Shown in pieces: positions 28,683 to 37,941 of a stretch of DNA of 64,000 bases. The stretch's first letter is position 1. Every line of letters begins with the position of its first letter. Source of the stretch: Xanthomonas phaseoli pv. phaseoli (lineage in GTDB: Bacteria > Pseudomonadota > Gammaproteobacteria > Xanthomonadales > Xanthomonadaceae); the NCBI GenBank assembly GCA_022749655.1, contig CP094243.1, forward strand, positions 558,001 through 622,000. The letters are read 5' to 3'. The notes below the pieces were generated by a model that was not told the origin of the DNA, made no database searches, and was given only the letters and a program-made list of their open reading frames with translations. Both the position numbers and the translations under genes were made by a program.

Positions 28683-29014
28683 GGTGATGTTCCTGCTTGA
28701 GAAATGGATCGAAGGGCGCCCATTGCCTGCACGCAACGTCAACGGGTGATGACAGATGTGTTGCAAGCCGAAGCGTCGCTCCCGAGGCGTGGCATGGTGC
28801 GCGATTACACGCATCGCGATGCCAACCTAAGTTCCAGAACACCACGTCGATGCGGCGCCATCGCGCCGGCGCACATCGCTTCGCGCATGCGGAAGCCGGG
28901 CACTGCAGCGATCAACCGATGCTGCAGTGCTGCATGCAATCGCCCGCTGTATGCAATGCGTTGCCGCATCGCGCGTTACCATGCTGCACTCTCGATCCTG
29001 TCGCGATCTCGGCA
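28683..29014. other. intergenic region between divergent genes
   Basis: These 332 bases separate the beta-helix gene (minus) from the pseudouridine synthase gene (plus), so both promoters must be here. GGAACATCACC precedes the minus-strand start and gives it a plausible ribosome site. I see no repeat or RNA gene. Confidence 0.5.
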
Positions 29015-29915
29015 ATGCCCGATGCACACCGCACCCACGATGGCACGCCGGCCAGCCGCTTCCAGCTGCCTGCCGGTCCGTGGGGCTCGGTCTTCGATGC
29101 GCTGTGCGCATGTTTTCCGGCGATCACGGCCGAGCGTTGGCGCAATCGGTTTGAGCGTGGTCTGGTGCGCGATGCCGATGACCAGGCCCTGGCGCTATCA
29201 GCGCCGTATCGGCTGGGTGCAGAGATCCGCTATTTCCGCGAGGTCGCCGATGAGCCGGTGATTCCGTCTATCGAGACAGTGGTATATGCCGACGCGCAGC
29301 TGGTGGTGGCCTGCAAGCCACACTTCTTGCCGGTCGCACCGGCCGGTGCGTACGTGCGCGAGACGTTGCTGACGCGACTGGTGCGGCGGCTGGACAATCC
29401 GGCGCTCGTACCGTTGCACCGCATCGATCGCGAAACCGCGGCTGGTGCTGTTCTCGGCCAACCCTGCCACGCGTGGGATCTATCAGGCCTCGTTTCGCGA
29501 GCGGCGCATCCGCAAGCATTACCTGGCGGTGGCAGCACCGCTCCCACAGCTGAGGTTTCCGTATGTGCACCGCAGCCGACTGGAGCCGGGCGAGCCGTTC
29601 TTCCGCATGCGCGAGGGCGTGGGCGAACCGAACAGCGAAACGGTGATCGAGGTGGTCGCACGCAACGCAGACACCTGGACGTATCGGCTGGAACCGGTGA
29701 CCGGGCGCAAGCATCAGTTGCGTGTGCACATGGCCGCGCTGGGCGCGCCGATCCTGCACGACCGGTTTTATCCCGCCCTGGAAGCCCAGCGGCCCGACGA
29801 CCCGGAACGCCCACTACAGCTGTTCGCGCGTACATTGGCGTTCGATGACCCGCTGACCGGTGAGCCGAGGCACTTCATCGCAACGGTGGGGCCGATGCAC
29901 TCTGCCACGGGCTGA
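29015..29915 (+). CDS. RluA-family pseudouridine synthase, one frame slip
   Basis: The ATG at 29015 gives a product of about 300 residues. The catalytic block PLHRIDRETA contains the invariant Asp of RluA-type synthases. The frame slips at about 29440 and continues LVLFSANPATRGIYQASFRE and TGRKHQLRVHMAALGAPILH, the second family signature. The most likely cause is two missing G after ACCGCG. These enzymes convert uridine to pseudouridine in rRNA or tRNA. The exact target (RluA, RluC, TruC) cannot be told from sequence alone. It ends 15 bases before the next gene. Confidence 0.82.
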
Positions 29916-29930
29916 CCGAAGGAGCGGGAC

Positions 29931-30638
29931 ATGCACGTCGATCCGATGCGCGATGGTGTTGCGGTCTCCCGTCACCGGCGATCGACCAGCTTGTTGTGGG
30001 CGCTGCTCTGGCTTGCGCTGGCCGTGCTCGCCGGTGAGTTCGTGCGGCACGTGTATCTGAAATATGCCGCACTGGATTCGCCGGCCTATGGCATGTTTCT
30101 GACCCGCCGCGGTTGGTTGTGGTGCCACCTCGGCGGTGGTGCGGCGGGCATTGCGCTTGGCACGTTGCAGTTCGCCACGCAACGCTGGTGCAGACAGGCG
30201 TGGGTACATCGCTGGACTGGGCGGGCGTATGTCGCCGGCATGCTGGTGGCCATGCTCGGCGCCACTGGGCTGATTGCTACCTCGCCCGCGCCGACGACGA
30301 TCCGCGTCGCCTTCGCAGCGACGGAAGTGGCATGGGCGGCGGTGGCATGTGTCGGCCTGCTGGCCATCGGCCGCGGGCAGCTCGATCGGCACCGGCGCTG
30401 GATGGTGCGGGCATATCTGGTGACGCTGGCGCCGGTGGTGTTTCGCATCGCGCTCTATGCAGCAGTTGGGGCCGGGGTGGTGCCTTCGCCCGGCACGATC
30501 GCCGCGCTGCTCTGGGCGAGCTGGGCGGTGCCGGTGCTGATCCACGTGGCGGCAATCCGCCGGGCACTGACCAGGCCCTGGCGCAGGCGCATCGCTGTGC
30601 CGCGCCAGGTGCCGCGGTCGTCATCGACGCGTGGCTGA
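29931..30638 (+). CDS. DUF2306 membrane protein
   Basis: This is an intact 235-residue protein with about six membrane helices (STSLLWALLWLALAVLAGEF at the start). It has the DUF2306 features LHLGGG-like WCHLGGGAAGIALGTLQF, WVHRWTGRAYVAGMLVAM and HRRWMVRAYLVTLAPV. The conserved His/Arg residues in HRWTGR and HRRWM are family hallmarks. The function is unknown. Spacing of 15 bases from the pseudouridine synthase gene, with AAGGAG upstream of the ATG, suggests co-transcription. Confidence 0.75.
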   Translation: MHVDPMRDGVAVSRHRRSTSLLWALLWLALAVLAGEFVRHVYLKYAALDSPAYGMFLTRRGWLWCHLGGGAAGIALGTLQFATQRWCRQAWVHRWTGRAYVAGMLVAMLGATGLIATSPAPTTIRVAFAATEVAWAAVACVGLLAIGRGQLDRHRRWMVRAYLVTLAPVVFRIALYAAVGAGVVPSPGTIAALLWASWAVPVLIHVAAIRRALTRPWRRRIAVPRQVPRSSSTRG

Positions 30639-30656
30639 AACCCGCTTCGGCACGCC

Positions 30657-31117
30657 TCAACGCACCTTGTACAACACCGCCGCACCCGGTCGGGGCTCGA
30701 ACATCGGCACGGTCTGCTGCGTGAGCGCGCTGCCCTTGGCGTCCCACACCAGGGTGTCGGCGGGGTATTCGTCCTTGCGGGTCATGCGGTCGATCTGTTT
30801 GGCGATGACCGTGGATCCGGCTTTCACTTCCGGGTTCCAGGCGAACACGCCCAGGCGGCCGTAGAACACGGCCGGTGCTGCGGCGTCCAGGCGGCGGTCG
30901 GGGCACATCACCAGGCCGCGTTCCAGCATCACGCGCAGCGCGCCGACGGGACGGCCTTGACGGTGGGCGTGGTGCGTTCGGTGTTGTGGCCCGGGCAGAC
31001 ATTGGCCGAGCGGGTGAGCATGTCTTCGACCACCTGGCGGTCGGACTGCGCAAGCGCCGGCAGCGCGGCGGTGGACAGGGCAAGCATGGTGAGGGTGGAT
31101 TTCAGGGCATCTGACAA
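30657..31117 (-). CDS. hypothetical secreted protein, one frame slip
   Basis: The signal peptide region reads TMLALSTAALPALAQ from a probable TTG 31117 or ATG 31087. The first frame ends at about 30929. Adding one G near 30945 joins TVKAVPSGALRVMLERGLVM to CPDRRLDAAAPAVFYGRLGV, giving about 152 residues. A Cys in NVCPGH and another in VMCPDR may form a disulfide. It ends AAVLYKVR. No family is recognised. It is probably periplasmic. Confidence 0.55.
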
Positions 31118-31400
31118 CTCCTCATGAGGCGAGACTCCAACACTGCAGCCATTCACGTGCAGGCTGCTGCCAGTGACGCGCCCGGATGCTAGCAACCCCT
31201 GCGTTAAGCGCCGAGAAGGCGGGTGGGGGCGACGCCGTGCAGGCGATCCCTGGCCCTGCGCGTGCATTCCATGCCGGGCCGCCGCGCCGCGCTGCATAAC
31301 GCAACGGCCGCTGACGCGCCTGGCAGCTGTCAGGAGTCTCCCGATTGAGCGGCAGCAGCGGCCCGGTTAGCGTGCGCGCACGTACTCAGCTGGACACCCC

Positions 31401-31799
31401 ATGGAACGCGCCGACCTCATCGCAGCAGTGCTTACCGGCATGCGGCGCGCCGAAGATTTTCGTGCGCAGGGCGCGCTCTACAGCACCGCACACAGCGAGC
31501 GGATGCAGGTGGACCACGGCAAGGCGGCCGACGCTGAGCTGGTGCTGTCGATGTTTGCGTTCACCCCTGAACACCTCAAGTTGCTTGGCACTGCCGGCAT
31601 CGAAAACCTGGGCGAAATCGTCTGCCACGCATGGGCCTTGAATGGTGGCAGTAATGAGGGGCTGATCCGCTGGTTTCGCCAACCCATGAATGCCCTCGAC
31701 GGCCAGACGCCTGCAGCGATGGTGCGTGGCGGGCGCATCCAGGTGCTGCTGCTGGTGCTGCGCCAGCAGGTGGAATGGGAATTGCCGCGCTCTGCCTGA
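31401..31799 (+). CDS. MbcA/ParS/Xre-type antitoxin-like protein (DUF2384-like), orphan
   Basis: This is an intact 132-residue protein. The last third (GLIRWFRQPMNALDGQTPAA, then MVRGGRIQVLLLVLRQQ) resembles the toxin-binding domain of MbcA/ParS antitoxins, with the usual W-x3-P-x4-L-x-G-x-T-P pattern. A RES-domain toxin would normally sit next to it. None is present on either side. It may be an orphan antitoxin or a regulator. The resemblance is by motif only. Confidence 0.45.
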   Translation: MERADLIAAVLTGMRRAEDFRAQGALYSTAHSERMQVDHGKAADAELVLSMFAFTPEHLKLLGTAGIENLGEIVCHAWALNGGSNEGLIRWFRQPMNALDGQTPAAMVRGGRIQVLLLVLRQQVEWELPRSA

Positions 31800-31902
31800 T
31801 GCACGACCGGCAATGCCGCGCATGCGATCTGGCAGGCGCGGTGCGGTTGCGGCAGGCGTTGCACGCGCGTAGCGCCGCGTGCAACGCGGTGATCTCAGCC
31901 GC

Positions 31903-33521
31903 TCACCGTTTCGGTCGCGCCACTGCGTACATCTCTGCGGCAATCTTCTTCATCAGTGCGTCGTTGTCGTCGCCCTCGGTGTAGAGATCGAAGTGGGTGC
32001 GGCCTTCCAGATAGCGGAAATCGCTCCTGGCGCCCAGGCCATCCAGCACCGCCTGGAATTGATGCGCCGCGCCATCCAGGTAGAAGGTATCGGCGGTGCC
32101 GACGATCAGATGGATCTTGCCGTCCAGGTCCGGCTTGAGCGTGGGCCATTGCGCGGCCACGCGCGCGGAAATGTCGTAGTGGGTACGCCAGTAGGCCACC
32201 ACGGCCGGGTCCACCTTGCCGGTGTCGCGGTCGAACATCGGCAGCGGGCGGCCGTCGGCGCCGCGCGGCGAAAAGACCCACTCGAACGAGGTGAGCTGCC
32301 CGCCGTACGGGCCGAGCACGCGTTCGAGCTTGGCGAAGGTTTCCAGATCGGCCAGCACCTTGCCGTGGTCGCGGATCAGCGGAAACTGGCTGCCATCGGC
32401 GCTGCGGTAGACATTGGCATTGGGCGCGTACAAGTCCGGCCGGTGAAGTCGCGGAAATCGCTGGAATCCGGCGAGGTAGACCAAGTGCCGCCAAATAATT
32501 TGGGGTAGCGCGTCTGCAACCACAGCGTGGCCCAGCCGCCGGACGAATGCCCGTTCAAGAAGCGGCCGCTGGCCTTGCCGTCCATCTTGTACTGGCGCTC
32601 GAGCGCCGGAATCAACTCTTCGGTGAGCGCAGTGCCCCACGGGCCGTTGTTGACCGAATCGGCGAACTCGTGGGTACCGGTCGGCGTGGATTGATCCAGG
32701 AAGACCCAGATCATCGGCGGCATCTGCCTGGCCGCCATCAGGCTCCAGGTGGATGCAATGCTGCCGGCGAAGCGGTTGTAGTTACCGCCGAAGCCATGTG
32801 TGACATACACGGTGGGATAGCGCGTGGCGGCCTTGGGGTTGTAGCCGGGCGGCGTCAGTACGCGGGCGCGCAGTGAAACCGGCCGGCCCCAGAACGTGCT
32901 GAGCGAGGTGCTCACCATCGAGGCATCGGCGCTATGCAGCTTGGCGTCGGGCACCGCATCGCGCACCGCCTGCGGCGCACGTGGCGACACCTGCCACGGA
33001 TCATCCGAGACCGGCACCTGCTTGCTCAAGGTCAGCGCCGGCAGCGGCTTGCCCTTGGCCAATGTCACGGCGGTGACCTCGCTCAGCAGATCGCCGCCAT
33101 CGCGGCCGCTGTAGCCATAGCTGCCATCCGGGTCGAGCACGGCCTGAAACAGATAATCGCCGGCCGGCAGCGCAGAAAACCCGCGCGGGAAGGCGATATT
33201 GTCCAGATCGATCTGGACGCTGCCGCCGGGTGCCAGCGCGGTGACGTCCTGCGCGGCCACCGCCACTGCGGTGGGGCGGAAGGGATTCATATTCACCTCC
33301 TCCACCTTGCCGTCTTTCCCGCTTTGTTTGGCCTGCGCCTGGGCATCCTTGGCCAGGGTGGCGAACACCAACAGGCGCCCGGACGTGGCCTGGTCGGTCG
33401 CCCCGCCCAGGGTGACGCGCAGCAGACGATGCGCCGGCGCCGGCTCGGCGGCGTGTACGGCACAGGCGCACAGCAGGCCAACGGCCAGGCCCAGGCGCGG
33501 GGCAAGACGATGCAGGGACAT
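31903..33521 (-). CDS. secreted alpha/beta-hydrolase, putative esterase, one frame slip
   Basis: The ATG at 33521 starts a signal peptide (LGLAVGLLCACAVHAAE). The esterase domain shows YPTVYVTHGFGGNYNRFAG and the nucleophile elbow FLNGHSSGGWATLW (Ser in GHSSGG). The frame breaks near 32,435 and goes on as LYAPNANVYRSADGSQFPLI to the end at 31903, about 540 residues. The late His in RTHFDLYTEGDD is a candidate for the triad. The family (putative esterase, PF00756-like) includes feruloyl and enterobactin esterases. The natural substrate is not evident. Confidence 0.72.
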
Positions 33522-33964
33522 GCAGATCCTTGAAAGCGGATGGGTGGGGTGGGCTTGGTGGCCCTGTGCGGACTGTAGCCAGTTTCTGGGGAGCTGCGCG
33601 CGCTGTGGGCGAGATGAGGTTAGCGCATCCGATCCAGGTATTTTACGCGCTCAGGTTGGGGTCGCTTGCGGCGCAAGTGGCTAGAGTTGCATGTGTTCAA
33701 GGCGTTTGTGGTGAGGGCGGACTAGCTCAGCGCAGCTGATACAGCACAGATACCATGCAGTTAGATCGACTGTCTGAACTGCCGAGGCAACCGGATATCC
33801 AGGTCACGTCGAATTTGCGAGTGGAGCTCAAGACATCGATAGGCAAGCAGCAGACAGGCGTCAGATAAGTTATATGGCGATATTTGTAGTTAGAAGTTCA
33901 TGCATCGCTGCGACCCGGTAGAAAGCGACCTATGGACGCTTGTCTACTGGTAGAGTGGCGAACG
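33522..33964. other. intergenic region left of IS256 copy 1
   Basis: These 443 bases lie between the esterase start and the IS end. I find no convincing gene, tRNA or repeat. The last bases before the IS do not match those after it. Confidence 0.5.
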
Positions 33965-35291
33965 GGCGTGTCCTAGATTTTGTGTAACCGGGCCACAGGC
34001 AGGAGACTGCCACCTAACCCGGAGACACCATGAGCCCACGCACACATGAGGTACCCGACGAGCTGCTTAGCAGCCTGTTGGTCAACTACACCAAACCCGA
34101 GGATCTGATCGGCGAGAACGGCCTGCTCAAGCAGCTGACCAAGCGGTTGGTGGAGCGGGCGCTGGACGCGGAGATGACCGAACACCTCGGTCATGACAAG
34201 CATGAGCCGGTCGCCAACGCGGCCGGCAACACGCGCAACGGACGCAGCCGCAAGACGCTCAAGGGCGAGTTCGGCGAGCTGCCGATCGAGATTCCGCGTG
34301 ATCGCCACGGCAGCTTCGCGCCACAGCTGATCCCCAAGCACCAGACCCGCTGGGCCGGCTTCGATGACAAGATCTTGTCGTTGTACGCGCGCGGCATGAC
34401 CGTGCGCGAGATCCAGTCGCACCTGGAGGAGATGTACGGCACCGAGGTGTCGCCGAGTCTGATTTCCTCAGTCACCGATGCGGTCGTCGAGGAGGTCAAG
34501 GCGTGGCAGGCGCGGCCACTGGATCCGGTCTATCCGATCGTCTATCTGGACTGCATCCACGTCAAAGTGCGCGAGGGCGCGGTGCGGGTCAAGGCGGTGT
34601 ACCTGGCCATCGGCATCACCATGGGCGGCGAGAAGGAAGTGCTGGGCCTATGGCTGGCGCAGGCCGAGGGTGCCAAGTTTTGGCTGCAAGTCGTGACGGA
34701 GCTACGCAACCGCGGGGTGCAGGACATCTTCATTGCCTGCGTCGATGGCCTGAAGGGGTTTCCCGAGGCGATCGAGGCGGTGTTCCCGCAGACCACCGTG
34801 CAGCTGTGCATCGTGCACATGGTGCGGCACAGCCTGAACTACGTCTCGTGGAAACGCCGCGCCGAGGTTGCCGCCGATCTCAAGCGCATTTACGCCTGCG
34901 CCACCGTCGAGGAGGCCGAGCAGGCACTGACCGAGTTCGAGGCCAAGTGGGACGCCCAGTACCCGCCCATCAGCCAGTCATGGCGGCGCAATTGGTCACG
35001 ACTGATCCCGTTCTTCGACTACCCACCGGAGATCCGCAAGGTGATCTATACGACCAACGCCATCGAGTCGGTCAACATGAGCCTGCGCAAGCTGACCAAG
35101 AACCGCGGCGCGTTCCCCAGCGACGAAGCCTTGATGAAACTGTTCTACCTGGCTCTGCGCAACATCACCAAGAAATGGACGCTGCCGATCCGCGACTGGA
35201 AGGCTGCGCTGAACCGCTTTACGATCCAGTTCGAGGGGCGACTTCCTCAGCGGTAACCCAAACCACGGTTACACAAAATTCTGCACACGCT
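33965..35291 (+). mobile_element. IS256-family insertion sequence, copy 1
   Basis: The ends are GGCGTGTCCTAGATTTTGTG and the inverse of CACAAAATTCTGCACACGCT, an imperfect inverted repeat. The length of 1327 bp fits the family. The sequence appears identical to 53359-54685, in the same orientation 19.4 kb away. Left flank TGGCGAACG and right flank CGTCACCAC do not match, so the expected 8-9 bp duplication is absent. Confidence 0.9.
34030..35256 (+). CDS. IS256-family transposase, copy 1
   Basis: This is an intact 408-residue mutator-type transposase. DDE catalytic residues appear in VYLDCIHVKVREG (first Asp) and IACVDGLKGFPEAIEAVF (second Asp), with the late Glu likely in TTNAIESVNMSLRKLTK. 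The N-terminus ALDAEMTEHLGHDKHE and NTRNGRSRKTLKGEFGE are family hallmarks. GGAGACACC precedes the ATG. It is identical in sequence to the copy at 53424-54650. Confidence 0.95.
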   Translation: MSPRTHEVPDELLSSLLVNYTKPEDLIGENGLLKQLTKRLVERALDAEMTEHLGHDKHEPVANAAGNTRNGRSRKTLKGEFGELPIEIPRDRHGSFAPQLIPKHQTRWAGFDDKILSLYARGMTVREIQSHLEEMYGTEVSPSLISSVTDAVVEEVKAWQARPLDPVYPIVYLDCIHVKVREGAVRVKAVYLAIGITMGGEKEVLGLWLAQAEGAKFWLQVVTELRNRGVQDIFIACVDGLKGFPEAIEAVFPQTTVQLCIVHMVRHSLNYVSWKRRAEVAADLKRIYACATVEEAEQALTEFEAKWDAQYPPISQSWRRNWSRLIPFFDYPPEIRKVIYTTNAIESVNMSLRKLTKNRGAFPSDEALMKLFYLALRNITKKWTLPIRDWKAALNRFTIQFEGRLPQR

Positions 35292-35823
35292 CGTCACCAC
35301 CACCTATTCCATCGATGTGCAGTCGAAGATGATGAGCGCTTCGGCGTCGCTGCCATCGCCTGTTGCCACGCAGCCGCTGATGCTCACGGTGCCGCTGTCG
35401 CCGTTGGGGTTGTCTGGCGAGTATGCGTTTGGTGCGTTCCGGCCGAGCGCACTGCCCAATACCTATGTGCTGTTCTCGATCGGTCTGAATTTCAAGGGGC
35501 CCAAGTCGTCCGTGCTCGTGCTCAACAGCGACAAGCGCTACAACTGCCTGGTCACCAGCGATCCGGCGCCCTTCAAGGGAGCCTTGAGCAGCCAGCTTGA
35601 AAGGACCAGGGGCGTTGATGTTGCAGCATCCCAGTCGCCGCCGTACGGGCCAGCCGACCAGGGCTTCAGCGCGTTCGGCCAACCTCTGCGCGGCGGCGTC
35701 ACAGAGCAGGATGTGCTCAGCACAGGGCGCTGGCGATGGGCCGAGCGGGTGGCGTTGTTCGGGACGCCATATCCGAGCAAGCGGCGTGGCCGCCTGCCGC
35801 AATGTCTGGCGGGCAACCACCCC
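35292..35823 (+). pseudogene. fragment of an unrecognised gene, cut by IS256
   Basis: Right after the IS the plus strand reads as plausible protein: TTTYSIDVQSKMMSASASLP, then LPNTYVLFSIGLNFKGPKSS and VLNSDKRYNCLVTSDPAPF. It has no start of its own and its frame runs on into the opposite-strand neighbour. It looks like the remains of a gene whose 5' part was lost at the IS end. No family is recognised. Confidence 0.35.
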
Positions 35824-36640
35824 TCAGCGATACGGCCCCGGCCCACGCCAGACCGGTTCGCCCTGGCGGTAGACCTCCATCATGTTGATGACCTCGCGCG
35901 CGTCGCCGATGGACTTCAGCTCGGGCGAATCCGGTGGCAGCAGGCGGCATTTGCTGGAGCCGCGTTTGAGCGCGACATCCAGCGGGCAGATCATGCGTTG
36001 CTGGGTGCCGGGCAGGATGATGGCGATTTCCTGCATGCCTTGTTCTTTCCATGCGCGTAGCTGGGTTTCGCTGCGCACGTCGTAATAGACCTGGAAGCCG
36101 CCGATATCCAGGCTGGGCTGGGCGTTGTTGCGGTCGTTGCGGCGGCCCTGGTTGATGGTGGGGGTGTTGGCCATGCCGTCTTCGGCGCCGTCGGCGGGTT
36201 CGTCGAGCATGCCCGGCGGGCGGCCGGTCCAGGTGTCCGGGCGGCGCTGGGCGGATGCCGCCGGGGGCGGGCGGTTGCGGCGGCGTGGGCCGTTGCTGGC
36301 GACGCGGCTGGCGGCGTTCGGCCAGGCTGCCTTGCGCGGTATCGCCCTGCGGCGGCACCGGATTTTTGGCTTGCCGCACCAGCGTGGACCGTACCGGCGA
36401 GGCAGCCGGTGGCGGCTGCACGGGCGTGGGTGTCGGTGGCACCGGGGTAGGCGAGGGCACCGGCTCATCGGGCTGGGAGGTGTCGCCGACGAAATCCACC
36501 TTGATGCGTCCACCGCTGGCCGAGCCCTGCGGCGTGGTCATGGTGGGGGTGGAGGCCGACAGCAGGATCAGCAACATCAGCACGTGCAGCAGTGCGCTGA
36601 TCAGCGCGGCAATCCACGGTTCGATGCGTTCGATCAGCGG
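35824..36640 (-). CDS. membrane-anchored protein with Pro-rich linker (TonB-like layout), one frame slip
   Basis: The minus-strand text RTEPLIERIEPWIAALISAL and HVLMLLILLSAST is an N-terminal membrane anchor. It is followed by a Pro-rich periplasmic stretch (PSPTPVPPTPTPVQPPP) and, in another frame, a C-terminal domain GFQVYYDVRSETQLRAWKEQ with MQEIAIILPGTQQRMICPLD. The whole would be about 270 residues. The layout is that of TonB-like or Xanthomonas hypothetical anchored proteins. As read, its N-terminus is in frame with the ParE-like domain upstream, so its own start is not defined. Confidence 0.5.
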
Positions 36641-36928
36641 CTCGGTGCGTGGCAGCCAGTCGCCGGCTTCCAGATGGATGTGCAACACCTGCAGGGCGCC
36701 GTCGCGCACGCGGTAGACCAGCACATACGGGGTTTGCTTGACCACCCATTCGCGGGTGCCGGGCACGCGGCCAGCGCGGCCACGGCCAGGTTGCTCGGCC
36801 AGCGTGCGGGTGGCTTCCAGCACCTGCCGCGCCATCGCGGCAGCGGCGGTCGGGTTGAGCGCGTGGTAGTGATCCTGGGCGTGTGCAAGCTGCGTGGCGG
36901 CCGGGACGGTCCAGTCACGCCGTAACAT
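36641..36928 (-). CDS. RelE/ParE-family toxin domain, open into the downstream membrane gene
   Basis: From ATG 36928 the sequence MLRRDWTVPAATQLAHAQDH, MARQVLEATRTLAEQPGRGR and REWVVKQTPYVLVYRVRDGA matches ParE toxins (helix pair, then GRxGRVPGTREWVV and YRV strands). ParE toxins act on DNA gyrase. The family usually ends near residue 95. Here no stop appears and the frame continues into the membrane protein, so this is either a fusion or a lost stop. The antitoxin-like gene overlaps its start. Coordinates of the domain end are approximate. Confidence 0.65.
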
Positions 36929-37121
36929 CAACGCCCCATCTGGCGAACAGTGCGCTCACCTGTGCCGGAGCCGTCAACGCGCCCTGATCTGCAGCGGCAA
37001 TCCCTTCCTGCACCGCGGCCTGGAAACTGGCGTCGGTCACGACGCGGACCACCTCGCCCCATCCAGCCGTCTCGGGCAGCGTGTCGATCAGCATATGGGC
37101 GTCTTGCTTGATGGCGGACAT
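36915..37121 (-). CDS. antitoxin-like partner of ParE
   Basis: This is a small 68-residue protein from ATG 37121 (MSAIKQDAHMLIDTLPETAG). It ends 36915, overlapping the ParE start by 14 bases, the usual coupling of antitoxin-first type II modules. The text AVQEGIAAADQGALTAPAQV is like the C-terminal arm of ParD or similar antitoxins. An upstream ATG at 37148 is possible but would add an Arg/His-rich leader. Confidence 0.6.
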   Translation of the reverse strand: MSAIKQDAHMLIDTLPETAGWGEVVRVVTDASFQAAVQEGIAAADQGALTAPAQVSALFARWGVDVTA

Positions 37122-37390
37122 GGCACGGCGGTGGGGAGCACTGCGCAAGTCTACCCGCGCCGCTCCTGTTCGCGTGTGGCAGGCGCTGGCGTCCGCGCGC
37201 GGCGTTCACCGGACAGGCGGCAAGCGCCTGCGCGGCAGCGGTCTGGGTGGCGTACAGCCGTGCCGCATGCGGTGCAGGGCAGCGACCGGCGGTGCTGCCG
37301 CCTGCAGAAAGTGACACTTGGCACCTTGTTCGCGCCCATGGCTGGTTTCATTCTGCGCGGGTCGCTCCACTCATTCGCAAAGGACTCGCC

Positions 37391-37918
37391 ATGCCCGCCG
37401 CTGCCATCGCACCCCTGACGCCGTATCTCTCGATGGCCGCCATCGGCTACCTCTACTACCGGCGCATCCGGCGCAGCTTCGGCCGGCAGCAATGGAAGCC
37501 GGTGGCCACGGCGGTGCGCAGCGCCGTGCTGCTGATCGCCGTGGCAGCACTGACGTTCGCGGTGTACGGCTTGCCGCAGGTGCGGCTCGGTATTGCCGCA
37601 GGCACGCTGGTGGGCATCGGCCTGGGTGCGCTGTCGCTGCGCTACACGCATGCCGAATGGGTGGATGGTCAAGGCTGGTACACGCCCAATCCCTGGATCG
37701 GCGGCGGTTTGATGCTGGTGCTGCTGGGGCGCCTGGCCTGGCGCTGGGCCGATGGCGCGTTCACTGCCGGTGCGGCGGCGGCCGGTTCGCAGGCCAGCCC
37801 GCTGACCCTGGGGATTGCTGCGGCACTGGTGCTGTATTCGCTGGTGCACGTGGGCGGGTTGTGGTGGCGGCTGCGCCACCTGCGCCTTCAAGCAAACTTG
37901 GCAAGGCCGGCGCTCTAG
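37391..37918 (+). CDS. integral membrane protein, CcdC/DUF1453-like
   Basis: This is an intact 175-residue protein from ATG 37391 (MPAAAIAPLTPYLSMAAIGY). It has about five membrane helices and the charged motif YLYYRRIRRSFGRQ after the first. The layout resembles DUF1453/CcdC-type proteins. The function is unknown. It converges with the cardiolipin synthase gene, whose stop lies 23 bases away. Confidence 0.6.
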   Translation: MPAAAIAPLTPYLSMAAIGYLYYRRIRRSFGRQQWKPVATAVRSAVLLIAVAALTFAVYGLPQVRLGIAAGTLVGIGLGALSLRYTHAEWVDGQGWYTPNPWIGGGLMLVLLGRLAWRWADGAFTAGAAAAGSQASPLTLGIAAALVLYSLVHVGGLWWRLRHLRLQANLARPAL

Positions 37919-37941
37919 GCGCCGCCACCCGCCCTGCGCGT

